Below the pieces are notes generated by a model. That model was not told where the DNA came from. It was given only the letters and a program-made list of their open reading frames with translations, and did not search any database. A stretch of 64,000 nt of DNA from Eikenella halliae (GTDB taxonomy: Bacteria > Pseudomonadota > Gammaproteobacteria > Burkholderiales > Neisseriaceae), in the NCBI RefSeq assembly GCF_001648475.1, contig NZ_LXSQ01000006.1:53586-117585 (forward strand). The letters are read 5' to 3'. The translations under genes were made by a program, and so were the position numbers. Positions 51,972 to 61,024 of the stretch are shown piece after piece; the stretch's first letter is position 1, and each line of letters starts with the position of its first letter.

Positions 51972-54900
51972 CTATTCTTTCAGCACTCTTTCTTTCAAAG
52001 TCTTTAAGACACTCTTCACCATCTTAATCCGCGTTTCCACATCCTCCATCTGAGCCGTAAACTTCAACTTGTCCGCTCCAGCCAGCCGATATTTTTTATC
52101 TGTCTGAATCAGCAGGATGATTTCTGTCGGGTCGATTTGGTGGTGTTTGCCGAAGGTAACGGTAACGGCTTCGCTGGTCGCGTCGATGGCGTCTATGCCC
52201 AATTCTTTGGCTGCGAGCCGCAGGTGGTGGCTTTCGATGAGGGTTTTGACGGGTTGTTCGGGCAGGCCGAAGCGGTCGACGAGTTCTTCATGTATGGCGT
52301 TGATTTGCTGCACGGTTTCGCAGACGGCGAGGCGTTTGTAGAGGACGAGCCGCTCGTGGATGTCGGGGCAGTAGCTTTCGGGCAGCAGGGCGGGGCTGTG
52401 CAGCTTGATTTCGGTGGTTACGCCCAATGGCGCGTCCAAGTCGGGTTGGCGGCCTTTTTTGAGGTCGCGCACGGCTTGTTTGAGCATTTCGGTGTAGAGC
52501 GTGAAGCCGACCTGCACCATTTCGCCCGACTGCCCTTCGCCGAGTATTTCGCCCGCGCCGCGTATTTCCAAGTCTTGCATGGCGAGCGAAAAACCCGCGC
52601 CCAGTTCGTCTGCCGCCGCGATGGCGTCCAGCCGTTTTTCCGCGTCTTTGCTGATGTATTCGGGCGTGAGCAGGTAGGCGTAGGCTTGGTGGTGGCTGCG
52701 GCCGACGCGCCCGCGCAGCTGGTGGAGCTGGGCGATGCCGAATTTGTCGGCGCGGTTGATGATGATGGTGTTGGCGTTGGGAATGTCTATGCCGGTTTCG
52801 ATGATGGTGGAGCAGAGTAAGACGTTGAATCTTTGCTGCAAAAAGTCGCGCATCACTTGTTCCAGTTCGCGCTCGCGCAGCTGTCCGTGTGCTACGCCGA
52901 TGCGGGCTTCGGGCAACAGGGTTTCCAGCCGCTCGCGCATATTTTCTATGGTATCTACTTCATTGTGCAGGAAAAACACTTGTCCGCCGCGTTTGAGTTC
53001 GCGCAACACGGCTTCGCGCACGCTGCCTTCGCTGAACGGTTTGACAAAGGTTTTCACGGCGAGGCGGCGGCTGGGCGCGGTGGTAATCAGCGAGAAGTCG
53101 CGCAGCCCTTCCAGCGCCATGCTTAATGTGCGCGGAATGGGGGTGGCGGTAAGCGTGAGAATGTCCACGTTGGCGCGCAGTTTTTTCAGCTGCTCTTTCT
53201 GGCGCACGCCGAAGCGGTGTTCTTCGTCGACAATCACCAAGCCTAGGTTTTTAAACGCAATATCGTCCTGCACCAGCTTATGCGTGCCAATCACAATATC
53301 TACCGTGCCGTCTGCCATGCCTGCGAGCGTGGCGCGGGTTTCTTTGCTGCTGTTGAAGCGCGAAAGCTGGGCAACTTTCACGGGGAAATCGGCGAAGCGG
53401 TCGGCGAAATTTTGCGCGTGCTGCTCCACCAGAAGCGTGGTCGGGGCGAGTACGGCGACCTGTTTGCCGCCCATCACCGCCACAAATGCGGCGCGCAGGG
53501 CGACTTCGGTTTTGCCGAAACCGACATCGCCGCATACAAGGCGGTCCATAGGCTTCGCCTGCGTCAGGTCTTTAATCACGGCGGCAATGGCGGCGGCCTG
53601 GTCTTCGGTTTCTTCGTAGCCGAAGCCGTCGGCAAACGCCTGATAGTCCATCTCGTTGATTTCAAACTTGTGTCCCGATTGGGCGGCGCGTTGGGCGTAG
53701 AGGTTGAGCAACTCGGCGGCGGTGTCGCGCGCTTTTTCGGCGGCTTTGCGCTTTGCCTTGTTCCACGCGCCGCTGCCGAGCTTGTGCAGGGCGACGTTTT
53801 CATGCGCCTGGCCGGAGTAGCGGCTGATTAAATGCAGTTGCGAAACAGGGATATAGAGCTGCGCTTCATTGGCATATTCCAGTTGCAGCATTTCGTCTTC
53901 GCCCATCAGCACCAGCCCGCGATACCGCCCGATGCCGTGCTCTTCGTGTACCACGGGGTCGCCGATGCTGATTTCCGCCAAATCGCGCAGGCTGCCGTCC
54001 GACACGGCGGCGTGCTTTTTGCGGCGGCTGTGGACGCGCGAACGGGCAACGTATTGATACAGCTCGGATTCGGTGATAACGGCGAGGTGCAGGCTGCTTT
54101 CGGCGTTGGGGCTACCTGAAAACTTGGATACGGCATTTTCAGGTAGCCTTTCGGTGTGCAGGCTGCTTTCTGTTTTAGTTTCGCAGAAACCCGCCGCGCT
54201 CGTTTTCAGGCTGCCTGAAACCGTTGAAGCTGCGGCACTTTGTCCCCTCTCCTGCGGGAGAGGGTTAGGGAGAGGGCTTGCTGCGGTGGCAGAAATTCCG
54301 GTTTGGGGCGCGGACGTGTCGCCCTCTCCCCGGCCCTCCCCCACGGGGGAGGGGGCGGGTTGCTGCCCGATTGAAGGGTGTAGGCTGCTTTCGGCGTTCG
54401 GGCTACCTGAAAACGAGCAAAGCGGGTTTCTGCGAAGCAAAAATTCAGAGGCGGCGTTTTCAGGTAGCCTTTCGGCACGATTAAGCAGTACCAATTCGGC
54501 AGCTTGGCTTTCGCTTTCATAATGCACACGCAGAGGACGAGAATCACCTGATACGGCAAACTCGGCCAACACGCCATGCCTCGGTGTGTAGGCAAGGGTT
54601 TCATCTAACCGGTAGGCAGACGAACCCTGCCCGAACACCAGCACAATCCGTCCTTCCCTGTTACCGACGCGCACCTGATCGCCAAGCATTATCTGGCTGC
54701 CATTAGCATAGCGGATGGTGTTTTCAGGCTGCCTTTCGTCTGCATTGAGGCTACCTGAAAATCCGTCCGCAGCCTTTTCAGGCTGCCCGCCCAATTGGAA
54801 GCCTTCTGCCAACGGCGTAACCGTGATGCACAGCGGCGCATTGTCATCTAAAAACGCCTGCCAGCCGGCCACGGGTTTGGGTTTCAGGCCGTGCTGGGCG

Positions 54901-56063
54901 AAGAAGCCCAGCATGGTTTCGCGTCGGCCGGCACTTTCGGCACACAGCAGAATGCGGCCGCCAAAGGCTGTCTGAAAGTCTTGCAACGCAGCCAGCGGTT
55001 GTTCGGATTGGCGGTTTACCGCCACATCGGGCAGGGTATGGGGCGAAGTGGCGGAAAGATCCGGCCAGATTTGCGGGTAGGCTTTCAGGCTACCTGAAAA
55101 GCGGTCGGCAGTAAGATATAAATGCTGCGGGTGCAACGGCGGATAGCTTGGGTCGCCCTGCGCCAGCGCGTGGCGCGATTTGATTTCGCCTTCGAAGCGC
55201 ACGGCTTCGGCGTGTACATCGCCCACGCATACGGTCAGGGCGTTTTCGCCGATGTAGTCGAACAGGCTGGCGCAACCGTCTTCAAAAAACAGCGGCAGGT
55301 AATATTCCACGCCCGCGCCGAACTGCCCCTTGCCCACGGCTTGGTACACGGTTGCCTCGTTCGGATTGCTTGGGATTTCTTCGCGGAAACGGTTGCGGAA
55401 GATTTTCTGTGCGTCCGCATCGGTGGGAAACTCGTGCGCGGGCAGCAGGCGGATTTCGGACACGGGCGCGAGCGTGCGCTGCGTATCTGGGTCGAAAGTT
55501 TTGATGCTGTCGATTTCATTGTCAAACAAATCAATACGATACGGCGTGTTGCTGCCCGTGGGGAACAAGTCCACAATGCCGCCGCGCACGGCAAATTCGC
55601 CGCCCGCCACCACATTCGACACCGCGCTGTAACCCGCTTCCACCAGATTCTGCCGCAGCGCGGCAATGTCCAGCCGCTGCCCCGTTTTCAGCCAAAACGT
55701 GCGCCCCAACAGAAACGGCGCGGGCGCAAGACGCTGCATCGCCGTGGACACGGGCACAAACAGCGCGTCCGCCAGCCCGTTTTTAAGCTGCCACAGCACG
55801 GAAAGCCGCTCGGACACCAAATCCTGATGCGGCGAAAAGCGCTCGTAAGGCAGCGTTTCCCAATCGGGCAGGAACAGCGCGTTGTCCTGCGGGCGGAAGA
55901 ATTGCCACGCGGTTTGCAGGCGCAGCGCAGTTTCGGCATCGGGCGTGAGCACAAGCTTGAGCGGTTTTTCCGGCAGGGCGGAGGCGAGAAAATAAGGCAG
56001 GCTACCTTCTGAAACTTGCGGCCAGAAGGCCTTTTGGGCGGGTTTGGGCAGAGGAAAATTCAT
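51972..56063 (-). CDS. mfd: Transcription-repair coupling factor Mfd with a large internal insertion
   Basis: A DNA translocase that removes stalled RNA polymerase and recruits UvrA, here 1363 residues against about 1150 in E. coli. N-terminal UvrB-like domains (LPDWETLPYERFSPH) are followed, near residues 425-656, by a stretch foreign to Mfd. The RNA polymerase-interaction region, helicase motor (GDVGFGKTEVALRAAF, DEEHRFGVRQKEQLK) and TRCF C-terminal domain then continue normally. The ATG at 56063 gives MNFPLPKPA. Uptake sequences in the insertion are translated as RLPEN or FSGS. The frame is intact, so the protein is probably made. Confidence 0.93.
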   Translation of the reverse strand: MNFPLPKPAQKAFWPQVSEGSLPYFLASALPEKPLKLVLTPDAETALRLQTAWQFFRPQDNALFLPDWETLPYERFSPHQDLVSERLSVLWQLKNGLADALFVPVSTAMQRLAPAPFLLGRTFWLKTGQRLDIAALRQNLVEAGYSAVSNVVAGGEFAVRGGIVDLFPTGSNTPYRIDLFDNEIDSIKTFDPDTQRTLAPVSEIRLLPAHEFPTDADAQKIFRNRFREEIPSNPNEATVYQAVGKGQFGAGVEYYLPLFFEDGCASLFDYIGENALTVCVGDVHAEAVRFEGEIKSRHALAQGDPSYPPLHPQHLYLTADRFSGSLKAYPQIWPDLSATSPHTLPDVAVNRQSEQPLAALQDFQTAFGGRILLCAESAGRRETMLGFFAQHGLKPKPVAGWQAFLDDNAPLCITVTPLAEGFQLGGQPEKAADGFSGSLNADERQPENTIRYANGSQIMLGDQVRVGNREGRIVLVFGQGSSAYRLDETLAYTPRHGVLAEFAVSGDSRPLRVHYESESQAAELVLLNRAERLPENAASEFLLRRNPLCSFSGSPNAESSLHPSIGQQPAPSPVGEGRGEGDTSAPQTGISATAASPLPNPLPQERGQSAAASTVSGSLKTSAAGFCETKTESSLHTERLPENAVSKFSGSPNAESSLHLAVITESELYQYVARSRVHSRRKKHAAVSDGSLRDLAEISIGDPVVHEEHGIGRYRGLVLMGEDEMLQLEYANEAQLYIPVSQLHLISRYSGQAHENVALHKLGSGAWNKAKRKAAEKARDTAAELLNLYAQRAAQSGHKFEINEMDYQAFADGFGYEETEDQAAAIAAVIKDLTQAKPMDRLVCGDVGFGKTEVALRAAFVAVMGGKQVAVLAPTTLLVEQHAQNFADRFADFPVKVAQLSRFNSSKETRATLAGMADGTVDIVIGTHKLVQDDIAFKNLGLVIVDEEHRFGVRQKEQLKKLRANVDILTLTATPIPRTLSMALEGLRDFSLITTAPSRRLAVKTFVKPFSEGSVREAVLRELKRGGQVFFLHNEVDTIENMRERLETLLPEARIGVAHGQLRERELEQVMRDFLQQRFNVLLCSTIIETGIDIPNANTIIINRADKFGIAQLHQLRGRVGRSHHQAYAYLLTPEYISKDAEKRLDAIAAADELGAGFSLAMQDLEIRGAGEILGEGQSGEMVQVGFTLYTEMLKQAVRDLKKGRQPDLDAPLGVTTEIKLHSPALLPESYCPDIHERLVLYKRLAVCETVQQINAIHEELVDRFGLPEQPVKTLIESHHLRLAAKELGIDAIDATSEAVTVTFGKHHQIDPTEIILLIQTDKKYRLAGADKLKFTAQMEDVETRIKMVKSVLKTLKERVLKE
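54095..54790 (-). other. In-frame insertion inside mfd
   Basis: About 230 codons between the second UvrB-like domain and the polymerase-interaction region. It contains eikDUS copies, a meningococcal-like AGGCTGCCTGAA, two GC-rich palindromes with CCCTCTCC/GGAGAGGG arms (near 54245-54355), and a compact coding stretch beginning IRYANGSQIMLGDQVRVG. That stretch looks like a small beta-barrel domain from another gene. Confidence 0.7.
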
Positions 56064-56291
56064 GGTGTACCGACAAAGGTGTGCGGCAGCCTGAAGCAAG
56101 TTCGGGCTGCCGAGTGTTTATGGTTATCAAAATAGAAACAATACGGCATTGGCTCACTGCACAGCCTGGTTTCTATTTTGAGCAACTGTGGTTTGGATTG
56201 ATGAAAAAACGGATTTTAGCAGATTAAGGCTACCTGAAACCTTAGCTTCGCAGCAATTCGCTTCGCTCATTTCATTGTGCTGCAGCTTGCG

Positions 56292-56351
56292 TTTTAGCTT
56301 CGCAGAAACTTAGCCTTGGCTACGCCAAGACATCGTTTTCAGGTAGCCTTT
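56292..56351 (+). repeat. 60-bp inverted repeat, left arm
   Basis: Exact reverse complement of 56858-56917. Contains AGCTTCGCAGAAACTTAG, the palindrome-like CTTGGCTACGCCAAG and a reverse DUS. It lies 19 bp after the stop of ybaK. Confidence 0.92.
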
Positions 56352-56370
56352 TATACCGCGCCCAAGGTGG

Positions 56371-56856
56371 CTAATCCACCGCCACCTCCACCGGCTGCGC
56401 GTTCAGGGCGGCGAGCGCGGGGGCGGGGGCAACGGTTACAAACAGGCCGCGCCCGCCGCCGTTGATGTACATAAGCGGCAAATCCCAGATGCTGCGTTCG
56501 GCATACACGGGCAGTGCGGTACGGCAGCCGAAGGGGCTGGTGCCGCCCACGAAATAGCCCGTCCATTTATGCGCTTGGTCGGGCGAGGCCAGCTCCACGT
56601 GTTTCATACCGAGCTGGCGGGCAAGGTTGCGGGTGGAGATTTGGCGGTCGCCGTGCATCAGCACGATGAGGCCTTTTTTGTGTTCGTTTTCCAGCACGAT
56701 GGTTTTCACGATTTGGTGTTCGTCGATGCCGAGGCACTCGGCGGAATGCGCCGTGCCGCCGTGCTCTTCGTAGGGATACTGCATGGCGGTATGCTCGATT
56801 TTGTGCGCGCGCAGAAAACGGATGGCGGGCGTAACGGGATGGTGGGGTTTGCTCAT
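56371..56856 (-). CDS. ybaK: Cys-tRNA(Pro)/Cys-tRNA(Cys) deacylase YbaK
   Basis: A 161-residue editing enzyme that hydrolyses mischarged Cys-tRNA(Pro). Family motifs are VKTIVLENEHKKG with the key lysine, GYFVGGTSPFG, and the C-terminal INGGGRGL. It is enclosed by a 60-bp perfect inverted repeat whose right arm begins one base upstream of the ATG, so the untranslated leader is made of the repeat itself and no strong ribosome site is seen. Confidence 0.9.
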   Translation of the reverse strand: MSKPHHPVTPAIRFLRAHKIEHTAMQYPYEEHGGTAHSAECLGIDEHQIVKTIVLENEHKKGLIVLMHGDRQISTRNLARQLGMKHVELASPDQAHKWTGYFVGGTSPFGCRTALPVYAERSIWDLPLMYINGGGRGLFVTVAPAPALAALNAQPVEVAVD

Positions 56857-56857
56857 G

Positions 56858-56917
56858 AAAGGCTACCTGAAAACGATGTCTTGGCGTAGCCAAGGCTAAG
56901 TTTCTGCGAAGCTAAAA
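56858..56917 (-). repeat. 60-bp inverted repeat, right arm
   Basis: Second arm of the perfect repeat. It starts with AAAGGCTACCTGAAAACGAT and ends GCGAAGCTAAAA. Confidence 0.92.
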
Positions 56918-57053
56918 TGTCAGCTTCACAGCGAAGCGCGGTTGCGGCGCAGCTAACACGAAGCTGCAATAAAGTTAAACGGGAAATGGGCGGATGATGC
57001 ATGCATCAAACGGTTTCAGGTAGCCCGCCGTTTGCCGTGAGGCTACCTGAAAA

Positions 57054-57341
57054 TTATTTGGCAAACGGCAGCCAGCGCCGCGCCAGCACATACATCACCA
57101 CCCCGCCCACGGCGAACAGGGCAAACACGATGCCCTTTTTGCGCGCGTTCGGGCACAGCCAATACACGGCCAGGCTGAAGCTGAAAAACAGCAGCGACAC
57201 CACCCACACCAGCTGTTTGTCTTTAAAGCGGTTGAGGGTGTAGCTTTCGGTAAGCATCACATACAGCTGCCAAAATCCGGCAAAGCAGATGCACAGCACG
57301 CCGGCGGGCAGGAAAATCAGGCCGAGGTCTTGATGGGTCAT
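57054..57341 (-). CDS. Small three-helix membrane protein
   Basis: A 95-residue inner-membrane protein with hydrophobic segments at about 7-27, 46-63 and 71-86 and short charged loops (NRFKDKQLVW). The start and second helix recall PLDc_N-type small membrane domains, but the match is uncertain. It stands alone, with DUS copies after its stop. Confidence 0.55.
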   Translation of the reverse strand: MTHQDLGLIFLPAGVLCICFAGFWQLYVMLTESYTLNRFKDKQLVWVVSLLFFSFSLAVYWLCPNARKKGIVFALFAVGGVVMYVLARRWLPFAK

Positions 57342-58173
57342 GGGCGGTTCTCGGGAGGGTTGACTCAGGCGGCATTATACTAAAGTACGCTCATTCCTTT
57401 TGAGTGTTCGGCCGATACTATCCGTCATACGATAAATACTACAACGAATTTCAGGTAGCCCGCACAATCTACAAATCCAAAATAGAATTCTTGCCACCAA
57501 GCTATCGGCCTTGCCATCCGTCTGCTGGCGCAGCCGAACGGAGCGCGGTTTTTGGGGAATAAGGGCTTGCATGTTCGAAGCGGCGCAGCCGCAAGTTGCA
57601 GCTAATTCAATTTCTCTTTGCGCCCGAAAAACCGTGCGGAATGAGGGAAGTTTGGCGAAGCCAAACCTGCGCCCGCAGTCGCCTTTCTTTGCTTCCTTTC
57701 TTTGGCGAAGCAAAGAAAACGAGGTCTCCGAAGGAGGACGAGTTTCTGCGGAGTAAAAACGAAGCCTTCGTTAGAAGGGTTCGTTTTAACGAAGTTAAAA
57801 CAAGACCTCTGCAAGAGGGCTTGTTTTTACGCAGCTAAACGAGTGCCCCGCGCCGGCATGAGGCGCAAAGGAGAACAAGGGAGAAAAGTTGAAGGCTACC
57901 TGAAATTCCGTGATGTTTGAATCCAATCAAATAGACAATATGTCCAATATAACCCCTAGATAACCCTTTTAATCGCCAATTTTAAAAAATTTGTCTAAAA
58001 AAGCTGCCAAATTGTCAAAATTCGGGTAGTATTGCCACCCGATACGACAGCGCCTCCCACCCTATTCCCGCTATGCCCGCCCGCCGGCAGCGGCCACAAG
58101 CCCGCCAGCCCGCCGCACCGCATACCGGCCGCGCCGTCCGCCCCGTTTAACCGAATCCAAAAAAGGAATCCAC
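57342..58173. other. Long intergenic region upstream of ilvC
   Basis: 830 bp without a supported gene. It has repeats of TTTCTGCGAAGC-like and CGAAGC sequences, and a purine-rich part near 57690-57860. A good hairpin with T tract lies at 57799-57828, and a DUS near 57893. The ilvC leader (57910-58173) may contain regulatory RNA, but no leader peptide rich in Ile/Val/Leu is apparent. Confidence 0.5.
57799..57828 (+). terminator. Intrinsic terminator upstream of ilvC
   Basis: AACAAGxCCTCT pairs with AGAGGxCTTGTT over a GCA loop and is followed by T residues. Confidence 0.65.
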
Positions 58174-59187
<1,014 letters not shown>

Positions 59188-59208
59188 TCAGCAAGCGCTT
59201 GCCTAAAA

Positions 59209-59277
59209 ATAGGCTACCTGAAAACACAGCTTCACGCCGCCCAGCGGGTTTCGGCGAAGCTGGAATTTCAGGTAGCC
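59209..59277 (+). terminator. Inverted uptake-sequence pair after ilvC
   Basis: AGGCTACCTGAAAA and TTTCAGGTAGCCT enclose a loop with CAGCTTC and GCGAAGCTG, which can extend the pairing. Confidence 0.55.
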
Positions 59278-59360
59278 TTCTTATTTGCTGCCATGCCGTT
59301 AAACCCAGTGGGCAGGGCTGGCTTCCATTTCCTGCGTATCGGCCGTTTACCCAAAAGAAG

Positions 59361-59399
59361 GGCTACCTGAAAACGCCATGCGGCGGATTTCAGGTAGCC
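59361..59399. terminator. Inverted uptake-sequence pair downstream of member C
   Basis: GGGCTACCTGAAAACGCC and a TTTCAGGTAGCCC arm face each other across a short loop, after the stop of the minus-strand gene. Confidence 0.5.
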
Positions 59400-59429
59400 C
59401 GTTTTGCCGTTGCCTATAGTGATGCGTGG

Positions 59430-59882
59430 TTAGCGGGCGAAGATGTCGCGGTTGCCTACGAATACCTGGCTGCTGTATTTGCAGCCGGATTCGGTTTTGC
59501 AGCCGGGAATGGTTACGCTTAAGGTGTAGCGGCCGGTACGGGCGGGGAGTACGCTGAACATGGGGGCGTCGTCGTCTTCGGTGTCGGACGCGATCTCACT
59601 GCCGTCGGCCGATTTGAGGGTAAGGTCGATGTTGTCGCAGTCGTATTCGCAGGCGGCGAAGAAAGTGTAGTATTTTCCGGCGGTGAGCTGGACCTGGTGG
59701 GTTTTGGTTTCACCTGTTTTGGCGCTGCCTTGGAACAGGTTGGTTTGGCGGGCGCTCGGATCTTTCTCCTTTACAATTCGTTTGTGAAGCTCCTGAGCTG
59801 CAGGCAGATATGAACCGGCGGGGGCGGCCAGGGCGGGGGCGGCCAGCAGGGCGGCGAGGCCGAGGATAACGGATTTTTTCAT
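59430..59882 (-). CDS. Secreted PPC-like four-cysteine protein, member C
   Basis: A 150-residue protein with a signal peptide (MKKSVILGLAALLAAPALAA) and the family motif LTAGKYYTFFAACEYDCDNID (C-x3-C). The second pair is C-x5-C (GCKTESGCKY). It is most like member B after the signal peptide (LPAAQELHKRIVKEKDPSAR). It lies some 15 kb from members A and B on the opposite strand. The ribosome site AAGGAAAC is good. Function unknown. Confidence 0.7.
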   Translation of the reverse strand: MKKSVILGLAALLAAPALAAPAGSYLPAAQELHKRIVKEKDPSARQTNLFQGSAKTGETKTHQVQLTAGKYYTFFAACEYDCDNIDLTLKSADGSEIASDTEDDDAPMFSVLPARTGRYTLSVTIPGCKTESGCKYSSQVFVGNRDIFAR

Positions 59883-60135
59883 GTGTTTCCTTCTACTAAG
59901 TTATGTTAAACGGACGGGCATTGTAGCAAACCCGGAGCGGCTGTTCTACTGCCGGATAACGAAGCGGCTACCTGAAAAGCTACCCTATTCCGGATAATTG
60001 GTTTCAGGTAGCTCACCCTTCATTATGAATCCCATTCATTCTCCCGCGCCGATTTTTCAGCCCGCCGCCCTTGCCTAAACCCCCGCCGCCCGCTACCGTA
60101 TCACCTTTCTTTCGCATTTATTTTTTCCCGCCATC

Positions 60136-60969
60136 ATGCAACACAACACCCTCAGCTTCGAATTTTTCCCCACCCGCACGCCGGAAGGCCGCGAAAAGCA
60201 GAAAACCACCCGCAAGCAGCTCTCCCAATACCGTCCCGAATTTTTCTCCTGCACCTCCGGCGCGGGCGGCACCACCCGCGAAGGCACGATGCAGACCATC
60301 CGAGACATCCTTGCCGAAGGCATGGCCGCCGCCCCGCACATCCCCTGCGTGGGCCTCGATGCCGGCGAGCTCACCGATCTCTTGCAGGAATACAAAGATT
60401 TGGGTATCCGCCACTTGGTCGCCCTGCGCGGCGACATCCCCTCCGGCATGGGTTTGGGCTCCACCGGCCTGCACCACGCCAACGAACTGGTTGAGCTCAT
60501 CCGCCACCGATTCGGCGACTGGTTCCACATCGAAGTGGCCGCCTACCCCGAATACCACCCGCAATCGCGCAGCGCCGCAGACGACATCCAAAGCTTCGTG
60601 CGTAAGGTGAAAGCCGGTGCCGACTCCGCCATCACCCAGTTTTTCTTCAATGCCGACGCCTATTTCCGCTTCCTCGACGACGTGCGCGGGCGCGGCGTGG
60701 AAATTCCCATCGTGCCCGGCATCATGCCGATTGCCAACTTCTCCAAACTCGCCCGCTTCGCCGATATGTGCGGCGCCGAAATTCCGCGCTGGCTGCGGCT
60801 GAAGCTGCAATCCTACGCCGACGACACCGCCTCCATCAAAGCCTTGGGGCTGGACGTGGTAACCGAAATGTGCGGCCGCCTCCTGCGCCACGGCGCCCCC
60901 GGCCTGCATTTCTACACCCTCAACCAGGCCGGATTGTCTTCCACCATCTGCCAACGCTTGGGCTACTAG
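60136..60969 (+). CDS. metF: 5,10-methylenetetrahydrofolate reductase
   Basis: A 277-residue FAD TIM-barrel enzyme that makes 5-methyltetrahydrofolate for methionine synthesis. The N-terminal SFEFFPTRTPEG carries the catalytic-type Glu, and FSCTSGAGG, ALRGDIP, TQFFFNADAYFRFLDD and PGIMPI follow in family order. The ribosome site is poor. Its 3' end converges on glnE. Confidence 0.94.
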   Translation: MQHNTLSFEFFPTRTPEGREKQKTTRKQLSQYRPEFFSCTSGAGGTTREGTMQTIRDILAEGMAAAPHIPCVGLDAGELTDLLQEYKDLGIRHLVALRGDIPSGMGLGSTGLHHANELVELIRHRFGDWFHIEVAAYPEYHPQSRSAADDIQSFVRKVKAGADSAITQFFFNADAYFRFLDDVRGRGVEIPIVPGIMPIANFSKLARFADMCGAEIPRWLRLKLQSYADDTASIKALGLDVVTEMCGRLLRHGAPGLHFYTLNQAGLSSTICQRLGY

Positions 60970-60989
60970 GCCTTTCAAGCAAGAAATGA

Positions 60990-61020
60990 AGGCTACCTGA
61001 AAATTTCAGGTAGCCTTTTT
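60990..61020. terminator. Uptake-sequence terminator between metF and glnE
   Basis: AGGCTACCTGAAA pairs with TTTCAGGTAGCCT with almost no loop and is followed by T. The two genes converge, so it probably serves both. Confidence 0.8.
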
Positions 61021-61024
61021 CGTT

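Noticed and set aside
52137..53831. Plus-strand open frames opposite mfd
   Set aside because: Shadows of the strongly conserved mfd helicase coding sequence.
57342..58173. Ilv leader peptide or attenuator
   Set aside because: No short frame rich in Ile, Val or Leu was found before ilvC, so attenuation is not claimed.
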